Part shown: in pieces, positions 29,049 through 38,849 of the stretch
How positions within the stretch are numbered: position 1 is the stretch's first letter
Layout: the number at the start of each line of letters is the position of its first letter
Notes under the pieces: model-generated
Databases searched by the model: none
What the model was told of the DNA's origin: nothing
What the model saw: the letters and a program-made list of their open reading frames with translations, nothing else
Position numbers and translations under genes: made by a program
DNA from: Formosa haliotis
GTDB lineage: Bacteria > Bacteroidota > Bacteroidia > Flavobacteriales > Flavobacteriaceae
Assembly: GCF_001685485.1 (NCBI RefSeq)
Contig: NZ_BDEL01000001.1
Location: 2,849,501-2,913,500 of the forward strand
DNA: 64,000 nucleotides
Direction of reading: 5' to 3'

Positions 29049-29504
29049 TTATTTTTTAATCGTTTTCTCGTAGGTGTCTATCCACTGATTAACTTTTATT
29101 TTTGAAACAAGCTGGCCAATAAGCTCAAAGGGGATGTCCTCCGGTTTTTTAAATCGGATACAGCTTTTTCCCATATCGAGTTTGTATTTAGAGTGTTTAG
29201 GGTATTCTGTTTTAAACCATTGAAGTAGTGCTTCGTCTGCGTAAATACCCATGTGGTATAAAGCAATAAAGTTTTTTTGTGATGCTATGTTTATAAATGG
29301 TAAGGGTAATTTTGGGTCGCAATGATACCCGTTAGGATATAGCTTATGCGGTACGACATAGCCAATCATACCATAGTTCATGGTTTCTTGAAACCCCTCG
29401 GGAATATGTTGTAAAATAACTTGCCTTAATGCCTTAACGGGTTCTTTGCGGTTTTCAGGAAGTTGGCTAATGTACTCTTCTGGAGTGTCGGCATCGTAAG
29501 TCAT
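29049..29504 (-). CDS. DUF1801 family protein
   Basis: 151 residues. The pattern DTPEEYISQLPENRKEPVKA, ETMNYGMIGYVVPH, a central NIASQKNFIALYHMG and the MGKSCIRFKKPEDIP motif are typical of DUF1801, a fold related to frataxin-like iron chaperones in some annotations. Function unproven. Co-oriented with and abutting the VOC gene downstream. Confidence 0.85.
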   Translation of the reverse strand: MTYDADTPEEYISQLPENRKEPVKALRQVILQHIPEGFQETMNYGMIGYVVPHKLYPNGYHCDPKLPLPFINIASQKNFIALYHMGIYADEALLQWFKTEYPKHSKYKLDMGKSCIRFKKPEDIPFELIGQLVSKIKVNQWIDTYEKTIKK

Positions 29505-29531
29505 ATAGCTAAAGGTTAGTTTAGCCTAAAG

Positions 29532-30488
29532 TTACGCAAATTTTTCTTTTATTTTGGCGACAATGGTTTGGGCCAATTTCTCTTTGCTTTCTATAGTCCA
29601 ACCCGCTACATGTGGGGTTAATAATACCTGTTCTGACTGAATTAAATATTGAAAGGCTTCGGGCATTTCGACTGCACTCGAGGTGGTATTTTTTCTGAAT
29701 AAGTTCTCGAACGACGATTTTTCATATTCCAAAACATCTAAACCGGCACCTAAAATTTGTCCCGATTTTAGAGCCGAGACTAAATCTGCTGTAACTACAC
29801 TTTTGCCTCTTGCGGTGTTTAAAAACCAAAAGGGTTTTTTAAACTTATTAATAAAGTCGCTGTTAATCATGTTTAGGGTAAGTGGGGTTTGTGGTGTATG
29901 TAAACTTACCACATCGACGCTGTTTTGAAAGTCTTCTAAAGATACTTGTTTGGCATTTTCGTTGCCTACACCGTCTTTAATATCGTAACATAATACGTCT
30001 ACATCGAAACCGCGAAGCTTTTTAGCAAAGGCATTCCCCATGTTTCCGTAACCAATTATCCCAACAGTTTTTCCGTCTAGTTCCAGTCCGCGATTGTCTT
30101 CGCGCAACCATTTTCCTTCGCGTACTTCGCGATCGGCTTTATTGAGTTTATTGAATAAAGAGAGTAGCATGCCTAAGGTATGTTCGCCAACGGCATTGCG
30201 GTTGCCTTCTGGAGCAGAGATGAGGTAGATGCCTTTAGATTCTGCATACTCGCAATCTATATTTTCTAGACCAGCGCCTACACGCCCAATAAATTTTAAA
30301 TTGGTAGCAGCATCTAGAAATTGTTTGTCTATTGTGAATCTACTTCGGATGATGATGCCTTGATATTGATGTATTTTAGCTTCAATTTCTGATTTTGAGG
30401 ATGTAAAATCGTCGTGATTGGTGAATCCTAAATCTGATAATTGATTTTTTAAAAGAGGGTGATTGCTGTCTAGGTGTAGGATGTTCAT
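29532..30488 (-). CDS. 2-hydroxyacid dehydrogenase (phosphoglycerate dehydrogenase-like)
   Basis: 318 residues. NAD-binding motif GIIGYGNMGNAFAKK, catalytic Arg in NTARGKSVVTADL, and catalytic His in LTPHVAGWTIES are visible, as is RVGAGLENIDCEYAESKGI. Length fits a D-3-phosphoglycerate dehydrogenase without the ACT domain; the serine pathway is likely but not certain. It probably leads a unit with the DUF1801 and VOC genes (27-base gap). Confidence 0.85.
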   Translation of the reverse strand: MNILHLDSNHPLLKNQLSDLGFTNHDDFTSSKSEIEAKIHQYQGIIIRSRFTIDKQFLDAATNLKFIGRVGAGLENIDCEYAESKGIYLISAPEGNRNAVGEHTLGMLLSLFNKLNKADREVREGKWLREDNRGLELDGKTVGIIGYGNMGNAFAKKLRGFDVDVLCYDIKDGVGNENAKQVSLEDFQNSVDVVSLHTPQTPLTLNMINSDFINKFKKPFWFLNTARGKSVVTADLVSALKSGQILGAGLDVLEYEKSSFENLFRKNTTSSAVEMPEAFQYLIQSEQVLLTPHVAGWTIESKEKLAQTIVAKIKEKFA

Positions 30489-30555
30489 AAGTTTGAATAA
30501 TGATTGTCAAAGTTACGAACTTTTGCGTTAAGGATTGAGCGATTTGTTTGAGCTC

Positions 30556-30578
30556 TTGTTGGGCATAATGCCCAACAA
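30556..30578. repeat. Perfect palindrome downstream of mgtE
   Basis: TTGTTGGGCAT and its exact complement surround a single base. Next to it (30580-30612) is a GC-rich stretch with AAGCCTGCCCGATAGGGAAC, resembling extragenic palindromic repeats in this phylum. There is no T run, so it is not a standard terminator. Confidence 0.5.
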
Positions 30579-30617
30579 AGCGAGTCGCGAAAGCCTGCCC
30601 GATAGGGAACGCCCAAA

Positions 30618-31991
30618 TTAAAACCCTAGGATAAATTTTGCGATAAGGAAGTAAATTAATATTCCGAAAACATCGTTGCTTGTGGTGATGAAGGGTCCGG
30701 TTGCAACAGCAGGGTCTATACCACGTTTATCTAGGAAAATAGGGATAAAAGTACCAATTAAGGCCGCCATTACGATTACCGAAATTAGAGCAATACATAT
30801 GGTTGCAGATACTAAATATGAGGTTTGAAATATAAAATGACTAATAATTAATACGATGGCTGCTATGGCAACACCGTTAACTAAAGCGAGGATAAACTCT
30901 TTAAGAAGCCGTTTAAAAATTTCGCCTTTTACGGTGTCGTTGGCTAGACCTTGAACCACAATGGCAGAGGATTGTACCCCCACGTTACCAGCGGTTGCTT
31001 GCACCAAAGGAATAAAGATTAGGAGTTTAGGAAATTCGGTCATGGCATAACTAAAACCGTTTATAATACTTGCAGCACCCAGACCGCCAAACATACCAAT
31101 AAGTAGCCAAGGCAAACGGGCTTTTGTAAGTTTCCAGATGCTATCGTCGGCTTCTACATCGCGTGTAATACCGGCCGCTAACTGGTAATCTTTTTCGGCT
31201 TCTTCGCGAATAACATCTACGATATCGTCGATGGTTATACGGCCTAAAAGGGTTTTATTTTTGTCGACTACAGGTATGGCCTCTAGGTCGTATTTTTGCA
31301 TAATTTTTGCGACCTCTTCAATATCTTCATCGACATAAACATAGTCTACTTTAGGAATGTAAATATCTGAAATATGGTCGCGTGTAGGCGCAATTAATAA
31401 GTCTTTAAGCGATAACCTACCAATTAGTTTGTTGTCGTTATCTACCACGTAAATGGAATGTACGCGGGTAACGTCTTCGGCTTGGGCACGCATTTCTTTC
31501 ACACAACGGGTAATGCGCCAATTTTCGTTAACCTTAACCAATTCTTTCGCCATAAGTCCACCTGCAACTCTGTCGTCGTAACGCAATAAGTCTTTAATGT
31601 CTTGGGCGTGTTCTTGATCTTCGATTTGAGAAATTACATGCTGTTGACGATCTTGAGGGAGTTCGGAAATAATGTCGGCAGCATCATCAGTGTCAAGCTC
31701 TTCAATTTCTTCGGCAATTTCTTTTGCAGATAGGGTGGCAAGGATTTTTTCACGCGTATCCTCGTCAAGTTCCATTAAAACATCGGAGGTTTTTTCGCTG
31801 TCGAGAAGTTTTATAACATAGGTGGCGTGGTCTATGTCTGTTTCTTCTAAAATTTCGGCAATATCAGCGTGGTGGAAATCATTTAAAAGGGCTAAGATAT
31901 TGGTGTCATCTTTAGCTTCAATTAATTGTTCCACGTTTTCTATAAGCTCGTCGCTTATTTTAAACTGAATATTGTCGTCGTTTTCTTCCAC
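30618..31991 (-). CDS. mgtE: Magnesium transporter MgtE
   Basis: 457 residues. A cytoplasmic Mg-sensing N-domain rich in Glu and Asp (ELDTDDAADIISELPQD), two CBS domains (RVHSIYVVDNDNKLIGRLSL and KYDLEAIPVVDKNKTLLGRI) and five C-terminal membrane helices (PLVQATAGNVGVQSSAIVVQ) are in the family order. It imports Mg2+ and closes when the sensor is loaded. The start is GTG at 31989-31991, overlapping the rsmA TAG by one base. Confidence 0.94.
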   Translation of the reverse strand: MEENDDNIQFKISDELIENVEQLIEAKDDTNILALLNDFHHADIAEILEETDIDHATYVIKLLDSEKTSDVLMELDEDTREKILATLSAKEIAEEIEELDTDDAADIISELPQDRQQHVISQIEDQEHAQDIKDLLRYDDRVAGGLMAKELVKVNENWRITRCVKEMRAQAEDVTRVHSIYVVDNDNKLIGRLSLKDLLIAPTRDHISDIYIPKVDYVYVDEDIEEVAKIMQKYDLEAIPVVDKNKTLLGRITIDDIVDVIREEAEKDYQLAAGITRDVEADDSIWKLTKARLPWLLIGMFGGLGAASIINGFSYAMTEFPKLLIFIPLVQATAGNVGVQSSAIVVQGLANDTVKGEIFKRLLKEFILALVNGVAIAAIVLIISHFIFQTSYLVSATICIALISVIVMAALIGTFIPIFLDKRGIDPAVATGPFITTSNDVFGILIYFLIAKFILGF

Positions 31992-32776
31992 TAAGGTTGT
32001 GTTTTAAGGTCGTTTTCTATACGTTGTGTTAGCTCTATAAATTGAGCAACCGAAAGTTGTTCTGGACGTTGGCCAAAGATACTATCTTCTCTTAAATTAT
32101 CGGACAAATTGAATGTTTTTAAACTGTTACGAAGTGTTTTTCGTCGTTGTTGAAAGGCTGCTTTTACCACTTTAAATAACATGTCTTCGTTACAAGGCAG
32201 GGTGTAATTTGTTTTGCGGGTTAAACGCAGTACCCCAGAATCTACTTTAGGTGGCGGATTAAACACTTGCGGTGGAACGGTAAATAAATACTCGGCATCG
32301 TAGAAGGCTTGAGTTAACACCGATAAGATACCATAGGTTTTACTGCCTTCTTTTTCGCAAATACGCTGAGCGACTTCTTTTTGAAACATGCCCGAAAATT
32401 CCGGAATTTGATCGCGAAGTTCTAAGGTTTTAAAAACAATTTGTGTTGAAATATTATATGGGTAATTGCCAATTACAGCAAAGGACTCGCCTTTAAAAAT
32501 CTCATTTATATCGTATTTTAAGAAATCTTTTTCAATAACTCTATCGGCTAAATTTAGGTAGTTTGCTTTTAGGTAATCTACAGATTCACTATCAATTTCT
32601 ATAACATAGGTTTTTGTTGGCTTGTCAAGCAAATATTTAGTTAGAACACCCATACCTGGACCAATTTCTAAGACATTTTTATAGCCTTGAAACGATAATG
32701 AATTTGCAATTTGTTCTGCAATATTTTCATCGTTTAGAAAGTGCTGACCTAAATGTTTTTTTGCTTTTACCGTCAT
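31991..32776 (-). CDS. rsmA: 16S rRNA dimethyladenosine transferase RsmA (KsgA)
   Basis: 261 residues. It dimethylates two adenosines near the 3' end of 16S r[23 protein letters not shown], the SAM-binding [16 protein letters not shown], and the catalytic GNYPYNIST are all present. Middle gene of DUF4286-rsmA-mgtE, with one-base overlap to mgtE. Confidence 0.96.
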   Translation of the reverse strand: MTVKAKKHLGQHFLNDENIAEQIANSLSFQGYKNVLEIGPGMGVLTKYLLDKPTKTYVIEIDSESVDYLKANYLNLADRVIEKDFLKYDINEIFKGESFAVIGNYPYNISTQIVFKTLELRDQIPEFSGMFQKEVAQRICEKEGSKTYGILSVLTQAFYDAEYLFTVPPQVFNPPPKVDSGVLRLTRKTNYTLPCNEDMLFKVVKAAFQQRRKTLRNSLKTFNLSDNLREDSIFGQRPEQLSVAQFIELTQRIENDLKTQP

Positions 32777-32781
32777 AATAA

Positions 32782-33108
32782 TTAGTCTTTTTTAACTGTA
32801 TAAATATCGACAACTTCGAGTTCTGTTCTAAAAGCTAATACATTTTCGCCAAATTTTCTTAAAGCTTCATTTCGTAATACATCAGCAAATCGAGTATAAT
32901 AGCGATCTAAGTCTTCACGTGTTTTTGCACGATATTGTACAGAGTATGTTTGGCCTCCCATTTCTTCTTCAACAAGGACCCGCGTTAATTTGGCTTCGTA
33001 AAAGGTACCAACAGATAACACCTGCGGGATATGTACGTGTTTCATCCAGGTTAACCAATCCTCGAGGACGGCATCGCTTACATTTGAGGTTACATTATAA
33101 ATATACAT
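32782..33108 (-). CDS. DUF4286 family protein
   Basis: 108 residues. [40 protein letters not shown] and [20 protein letters not shown] match the DUF4286 family, a small ferredoxin-like alpha/beta fold found across Bacteroidota. Function unknown. Its stop lies five bases before the rsmA start, suggesting one transcript. Confidence 0.85.
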   Translation of the reverse strand: MYIYNVTSNVSDAVLEDWLTWMKHVHIPQVLSVGTFYEAKLTRVLVEEEMGGQTYSVQYRAKTREDLDRYYTRFADVLRNEALRKFGENVLAFRTELEVVDIYTVKKD

Positions 33109-33275
33109 TGCATTTATATTTTATTGCAAATAACAACATTGCTTGGGCATTGGCAAAACGAATTGTTGTTTTTTGGTAAGTTAGTTCTAATTTCTAAGAA
33201 TTTTACGCTAAGTGCGAATTAGTAAATTACTAAAAGGTTAAAATTTTATCGAATTTTAAAATGGTGAGGAAGGCT

Positions 33276-33788
33276 TTAAAAGCGTTTAGAGAACAATAAT
33301 AATTCTTTTTTGTCGGGAAAAGGCGTTACCTTTTTTTGATAGCTTAAACCTAATTTTTCGAGTAATTTAATAGAATTGGAATTCTCTGGAGAAACGATAG
33401 CTATCACCTCTTTTAAATGGAATGTGTTTTCGGCTAGCTTTAAAATTTCTGTCGCCGATTCAAACCCGAAACCTTTACCTTCAAACTCTGGAAGCAGCGC
33501 AAAGCCAATATCTACACCATCGAGTTCTTCTCGTTTTATTAACCCGCAAACACCTATCGGGATTAGATTTTCAGATTTTAAAAGTAATTTATAAAATCCA
33601 AATCCGTTTTCGCGATAGCTTTTTAGATGTGTATTTTTTATTGCACGTTCTGCATGATGTAATGTTTTAACATTGCGGTCGCCTATATATGCCAACCAAT
33701 GTGGGGTGTTCATTAATTCCAGAATAAATTGGGCATCGGCAATAGTTATAGCTTCAATAACTAAACGCTCTGTAGTGGCTATGGACAT
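33276..33788 (-). CDS. GNAT N-acetyltransferase (RimJ/RimL-like)
   Basis: 170 residues. TTERLVIEAITIADAQFILE is the usual start of this subfamily, DIGFALLPEFEGKGFGFESA contains the acetyl-CoA loop and AIVSPENSNSIKLLEKLG the last GNAT motif. Probably acetylates a protein N-terminus or small amine. Follows the TPR gene after three bases. Confidence 0.88.
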   Translation of the reverse strand: MSIATTERLVIEAITIADAQFILELMNTPHWLAYIGDRNVKTLHHAERAIKNTHLKSYRENGFGFYKLLLKSENLIPIGVCGLIKREELDGVDIGFALLPEFEGKGFGFESATEILKLAENTFHLKEVIAIVSPENSNSIKLLEKLGLSYQKKVTPFPDKKELLLFSKRF

Positions 33789-33791
33789 AAG

Positions 33792-35570
33792 TTATTGATT
33801 TAAATTATCGCCACGTAAGGTTCTATACTGTTTTCTGGCTTCAACAAAATAGATGCTATCGGCAAAATTAAAGATGATATATTCGTACAGCGGTTGCGCT
33901 TTTTCGGGCTGATTTAGCACATGATTATACAATTCTGCTAAGGCGAAATACGCATCGTCTGCCAGCAAGCCTTTTTTGTGATTTGAAATTAGTAACTGAT
34001 AATTGTTTTCGGCTTTACTGTATTCTTTTTGGTTTTCAAATAATTGGGCTTGTTTGTAAAGCGCTTGTTCTGCGATGGGTTCTGTGCTGTGCAGATCTAG
34101 TATGGTTTGTAAACTAGAAATAGCCTCTATAGGTTTATTTTGGTAAGCCAATAAATCGGCTTTAGCATAAAGTTTTAAGGCTGTTTGTGTAGAGTCCTCA
34201 TATTTATTATCAGAAATCAGAAGTTTTAAATCTAAAGCATCGTTGGCAATAAGTTGCGATGTAGATTGTTTTAAAATATTTAATTGCGATTCTGCCCACT
34301 TAAAATCGCCTTTATAATAACTTGTTCTTGCTACTCTAAACCGTGCTTCTTGCGAAATGGTACTATTTTTTAAATTGCGTTGTATTTGAGTGTAGTATAT
34401 AAGGGCTTCGTTAAATTTTTCTTGAAGCACTAAAATATCTGCGAGTTCTAATTTTATTTCGGCAACTTGAGTATCGTTTAAATTTTGTTCTAACGACTGT
34501 TTTAAAAAATCCTCGGCTGTTTTAGGTTGATGCAGATTAAAGGCTAAAAAATGACCATAGGCTATTTGAAGCTTTAAGGTTTGCGAGTGTGCGCCGTAAA
34601 TTTCGAATAGTTTTAAATATTCCGACTGAATGTTTTTATATTCTTTTTCTGAAGCTAATTTAGTTTTGAATTGAAGCAGATTATAATGCGCATCTAACAC
34701 CGTTTTGGTGTCTTGCGAGGTGTCTATAATATAGTTATAAATGCTGGTCGCCGTTTCATAATCTTTCTCATGGGTGGCAATAGAAGCCAATTCTTCCATA
34801 CGGGTTAAACTTTCTGGTCTTCTGTTGTAAATCGCTTTTTCTTGCTGAAATGCTTTAGGGAATTCTTTTTGCTGAATAAATAACCAGCTTAATAATTCGT
34901 TCCAAATTAAATCTGGATTTTGTTGGATTTTTCTCAGTAGTGTTTTTCTTAGTAAAATATTGTTGTCGTTACTCGGGTTTTCGTTTAAGAAATCGCCAAA
35001 GGCCCGTTTTAAATCGTTGCTATAAATTGGATTTTTTTCTAAGAAATCGACATAGCTAACAAACATTTTTTCAATATCGCCTTGCTCGCCATAAATTTGA
35101 GCTAATTGCATGCTAAAGTCTAATTTTTCGTTTAAACTCGTCGCTTTTTCATACGCTCGAATGGCGTAATCTAACAAGGAATGGTTTTGAAAATGTCGCG
35201 CTACAGAATATACATAATTCGGGTTTGTGTTTATGCTTTCTATGGCTTTTTCGTAATAAGAGTTCGCTTGGGCTATATTGTTTTGTAACTGAAAATTATA
35301 TCCCAATTCTACATAAAAGGCAGGAAACTGCATTTTGGTTAAAGCGGTTTCTAAAACCAATTGTGCCTCGTCGTATTTCTGTAATTGCTGCTGTGTTTCA
35401 ACTAAAGCGTAGGTGTAATTAACGTTTGTTGGTGTTTTTTCGTGTAACTTTTGGTAAGAGATTAAAGCTTTTTCAAAATCGCCATTTTTAAAATATTCTT
35501 TGGCAAGAAGATCCTCTTGCGAGAATCCGCAAAGCGTAAAAAGGAAGCAACAAAAAAATATAAATCTCAT
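33792..35570 (-). CDS. Secreted tetratricopeptide-repeat protein
   Basis: 592 residues from the ATG at 35568-35570, which gives a clean signal peptide (MRFIFFCCFLFTLCGFSQ); the longer frame to 35654 runs into a terminator hairpin. About a dozen TPR-like helix pairs are visible, for example KNGDFEKALISYQKLHEKTP and KPIEAISSLQTILDLHSTEP. Likely a periplasmic scaffold. Co-oriented with the GNAT gene downstream. Confidence 0.85.
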   Translation of the reverse strand: MRFIFFCCFLFTLCGFSQEDLLAKEYFKNGDFEKALISYQKLHEKTPTNVNYTYALVETQQQLQKYDEAQLVLETALTKMQFPAFYVELGYNFQLQNNIAQANSYYEKAIESINTNPNYVYSVARHFQNHSLLDYAIRAYEKATSLNEKLDFSMQLAQIYGEQGDIEKMFVSYVDFLEKNPIYSNDLKRAFGDFLNENPSNDNNILLRKTLLRKIQQNPDLIWNELLSWLFIQQKEFPKAFQQEKAIYNRRPESLTRMEELASIATHEKDYETATSIYNYIIDTSQDTKTVLDAHYNLLQFKTKLASEKEYKNIQSEYLKLFEIYGAHSQTLKLQIAYGHFLAFNLHQPKTAEDFLKQSLEQNLNDTQVAEIKLELADILVLQEKFNEALIYYTQIQRNLKNSTISQEARFRVARTSYYKGDFKWAESQLNILKQSTSQLIANDALDLKLLISDNKYEDSTQTALKLYAKADLLAYQNKPIEAISSLQTILDLHSTEPIAEQALYKQAQLFENQKEYSKAENNYQLLISNHKKGLLADDAYFALAELYNHVLNQPEKAQPLYEYIIFNFADSIYFVEARKQYRTLRGDNLNQ

Positions 35571-35633
35571 AGTATTTAGCTTCTTGTAAAGATAGGAAAG
35601 GCGTAGTAACCTACGAAAAATACAGACATAAAA

Positions 35634-35655
35634 AATGCCTGATAAATCAGGCATT
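35634..35655 (-). terminator. Terminator of the serS transcript
   Basis: A 10-bp stem (AATGCCTGAT and complement) with a 2-base loop, followed on the minus strand by TTTTTTATG. Confidence 0.75.
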
Positions 35656-35741
35656 CATACCAACCAAAATAAAAGTGCTATTAATCTACTGTCAATCTAA
35701 GTATGATTCAATTACTTTGTTGGGTTTCTTGTAAATATATT

Positions 35742-35867
35742 TTAATTGCGACTCACGGTTAAAATCTCGCGATTTTCCGAAGTCCATATTTCAATCTCTG
35801 TTGTTAAAACTTTACTTGCAATAATTATAAGCACTACAAGCAAAATCAGGCGTGTTAGATTTTTCAA
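35742..35867 (-). CDS. Possible small membrane peptide (41 residues, TTG start)
   Basis: Starting from TTG it would read MKNLTRLILLVVLIIIASKV and then a short polar tail ending SENREILTVSRN. The single hydrophobic helix after a basic start is typical of small membrane peptides, and it lies between serS and the serS terminator. There is no ATG and no clear ribosome binding site, so support is weak. Confidence 0.25.
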   Translation of the reverse strand: MKNLTRLILLVVLIIIASKVLTTEIEIWTSENREILTVSRN

Positions 35868-36030
35868 AGTCGTAGGTTCTTAAATTTGGTAATACGAAAT
35901 TCAAAAGAAATATTTAGACTACAAAATTTTAAGCCAAATAATCGACAAACGACCGTTTTATTTAGCATTTAAACGACTATAATATGGTTTTGCCGTACTA
36001 TTTTGTAGGGCAAATAGTATTTTGGTAGGA

Positions 36031-37302
36031 TTAGTCTATAATTGAAAAACCTGTGTAAGGCACTAAAACTTCAGGAATAACAATACCTTTGTCTGTCTGG
36101 TAATTTTCTAAAATTCCAGCCAAAACTCTAGGTAAGGCTAATGCGCTTCCGTTTAAGGTATGTGCCAATTCGTTTTTACCCTCTTTGTTTTTAAAACGTA
36201 ATTTTAAGCGGTTCGCTTGGAAAGTTTCAAAATTAGATACCGATGAAATTTCTAACCAACGATCTTGAGCTGTAGAAAATACTTCAAAATCGAACGTTAA
36301 TGCCGATGTAAATCCTAAATCGCCACCACATAATCTTAAAATCCTGTATGGCAGTTTTAAATCTTCAAGAATAGTTTTTACATGAGCCACCATACTGTCT
36401 AAAGCTTTATAAGAATTATCTGGATGTTCTACACGTAAAATCTCAACCTTATCAAATTGGTGTAATCTATTTAAACCTCTTACGTGCGCTCCATAACTTC
36501 CAGCTTCACGTCTAAAACAAGGGGTGTAACCTGTAATTCCAATAGGTAATTCGCTTTCATTTAAAACCACATCTCTAAAAATGTTGGTTCCTGGTACTTC
36601 TGCGGTCGGGATTAAATATAAATTATCTGCCGTTACGTGGTACATTTGCCCTTCTTTATCTGGCAACTGTCCGGTACCAAAACCAGAAGCTTCGTTTACC
36701 AAGTGTGGTAACTGATATTCTGTATATCCAGCAGCTGTATTTTTATCTAAAAAGTAAGCAATTAAGGCACGTTGTAAGCGAGCTCCTTTTCCTTTGTAAA
36801 CCGGAAATCCAGCGCCTGCAATTTTGTTACCCAATTCAAAATCTATAATGTCGTATTTTTTGGCTAATTCCCAGTGAGGCATAGCGCCGTCATAAAGGGT
36901 AGGGATGTCTCCAGCTCTAAAAACCTCTTCATTATCATCTTCGGTGTTTCCTGCAGGAACGGTATCGTTTGGTACATTCGGAATTTTGAAAAGTAACTGA
37001 CTTAAAGCTTCTGTTTTTTCATTTAAAGTATCAGATAATTCTTTAGATAATTCCTTTAAATTCCCGCTTTTTTCCTTTAATATGTTAGCCTTTTGTGTTT
37101 CTCCGCTTTTAAATAAGCTACCAATTTCTTTCGATAAGGCATTTGCCTCGGCCAAGGTATTATCCAATTGAGCCTGTGTGCTTCTACGCGCTTCATCAAG
37201 GTCAAGAACTTCAGAAATCATGTCGGTTGCATCAATATTTCGCTTTGCTAAATTTGCAATTACACGATCTTTATGGTCTCTTATAAAAGGTATTTGTAAC
37301 AT
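36031..37302 (-). CDS. serS: Serine--tRNA ligase
   Basis: 423 residues. The N-terminal coiled-coil tRNA arm (residues about 30-100), class II motifs 2 and 3 (FRREAGSYG and NGSALALPRVLAGILEN) and the TAEVP serine-binding loop are visible. Charges tRNA-Ser. Start MLQIPFIRDHKDRVIANLAK is typical of the family. Confidence 0.97.
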   Translation of the reverse strand: MLQIPFIRDHKDRVIANLAKRNIDATDMISEVLDLDEARRSTQAQLDNTLAEANALSKEIGSLFKSGETQKANILKEKSGNLKELSKELSDTLNEKTEALSQLLFKIPNVPNDTVPAGNTEDDNEEVFRAGDIPTLYDGAMPHWELAKKYDIIDFELGNKIAGAGFPVYKGKGARLQRALIAYFLDKNTAAGYTEYQLPHLVNEASGFGTGQLPDKEGQMYHVTADNLYLIPTAEVPGTNIFRDVVLNESELPIGITGYTPCFRREAGSYGAHVRGLNRLHQFDKVEILRVEHPDNSYKALDSMVAHVKTILEDLKLPYRILRLCGGDLGFTSALTFDFEVFSTAQDRWLEISSVSNFETFQANRLKLRFKNKEGKNELAHTLNGSALALPRVLAGILENYQTDKGIVIPEVLVPYTGFSIID

Positions 37303-37536
37303 GTTTAGTTATAATTTGGGCGTTTCTTGTTTGCAACAAGACCAGGCTTTCCGCTGTATCTTTTTTACTGTGTTTTAAGTTGAACTTAGTTATAAATCGC
37401 AAGTTGCGAACTTTATAGTAATCTGGCTTAAAATCGAAAAGTAAAAAAGGATGCCGCTGCAATCCTTAACGCAGGGTGAAACTTACTTACCGGCAAAAGT
37501 AATAAGATTTTAGGTTGAAAGAAATAAAATGTAAAC

Positions 37537-38849
37537 CTATTTTGATGGTAATATCCAATCGCTATGTTTCCAAGGAGACCACTTTACTTGTGCTAGATCT
37601 ACTTCGGGGTTTATAAGTGTTTTTGCGGGCTTACCATTTACACGAACACGGGCTTTAACATACACCGATATGGAATCGCCTTTGGCAGCATATTCAGATT
37701 TTAAACGCTGTGCAAATTGCCACATCACATCGGGTTTGCTTGATGCCAAGCGTATTTGTTTGGGTGTTAAATAATCTTTTAAGTTTACTTTTTTGAGGTG
37801 TTTTGGGTGTGATTTTTAATGGTATAGGTGGTGTATCCGCTTTTCGAGCGTAGCATCATTCGCCACGATAATCTATGGCCTTCTTCTGTCCAAAGCACAT
37901 TGTCTTTAAAAAAATGATGCCGGATGGGTAATAATAATTGTACTATAAAATAAACACACATAACACTTAACATGGCTGTTTTGTATGTCGGTACAATAAC
38001 TTCGGCCGCATCATAAAACGGTTTTTTTGTTTTTAAAAAGATATTATGAATGGTCTTTGGTTCGAAAAAGAACAAGGTAAGCGCTAAAGATAAATACGGG
38101 AAAATACCGATATGGAATATAAAGGAGTTAAATAAATGGAAAAAAATAGATGCCATAAACGCCCATTTGCGGGTGCGTTTTATTAGTAACAACGGGACAA
38201 TAAAACCATCGAATATTATACCGCCATAGGCTAAAAAGTAATGCACTGCTTTTTGTTGTAGCAGTTCGCCCACAATATAGTAATTCGCCTTACTTTTCAT
38301 TAAAAGGGTGATTACGGTAGTATCGAGCCAATCTGGGTAAAGTTTAGCAATAGCCCCATAGGTGTATACAATAAACATTTGCACGATAAATACCAAACTA
38401 CACCAACGCGGCATAGAAATCGCTTTTAGTTTTGGGTTTAATTTAGCATCTACAGAACAATAAGTGTTTGCAGGTTGTATGGCCATTAATGCACTTAAAA
38501 GGACCAATAAATAATAATGGTTATTATAGGATGCTTTTTGCATAAAATAGGAGCCCGCCCAAAGCAAGGTAAAAGCAATGGTGCTCCAACGGTATTTGTA
38601 ACCTACCATAATAAACAGGCCTAAAAGTCCCATTACACCGTAATAGAAATACATACCATTTCCAGGAAGCGGTTGTAACCATTCTAAACCAATAAACGAA
38701 AAGGTAAAATCGGGATCGATTAATGTACGCTTAATCCAGCCGGTAAAAATAGCACCAACGGTTTCTAAAAAACATAAAAGTCCGAAAAGAATCCGGAAGA
38801 CTATTAAAGCCGAATTGTCTATGTGTTTAAAGAGCAGTTTATTAATCAT
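37537..38849 (-). pseudogene. HTTM-domain (vitamin K-dependent gamma-carboxylase-like) protein, frameshifted
   Basis: The frame 37785-38849 (354 residues) has seven or so membrane helices of the HTTM domain (DNSALIVFRILFGLLCFLET start). It ends at a premature stop just after SKK, but the next frame down to 37537 continues the protein (VNLKDYLTPKQIRLASSKPD, to SDWILPSK). One extra A in the six-A run (37789-37794 on the plus strand) would join them. So either a real mutation or a homopolymer error. It overlaps the ribF stop by eight bases. Function of bacterial HTTM proteins is unclear. Confidence 0.8.

Larger units (their letters stand above)
35571..36030. other. 460-base intergenic region between serS and the TPR gene
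   Basis: Contains the terminator at 35634-35655 and a weak 41-codon ORF at 35742-35867. Otherwise no feature recognised. Confidence 0.5.

Noticed and set aside
30556..30578. Terminator of mgtE
   Set aside because: The stem is perfect but has a one-base loop and no T tract.
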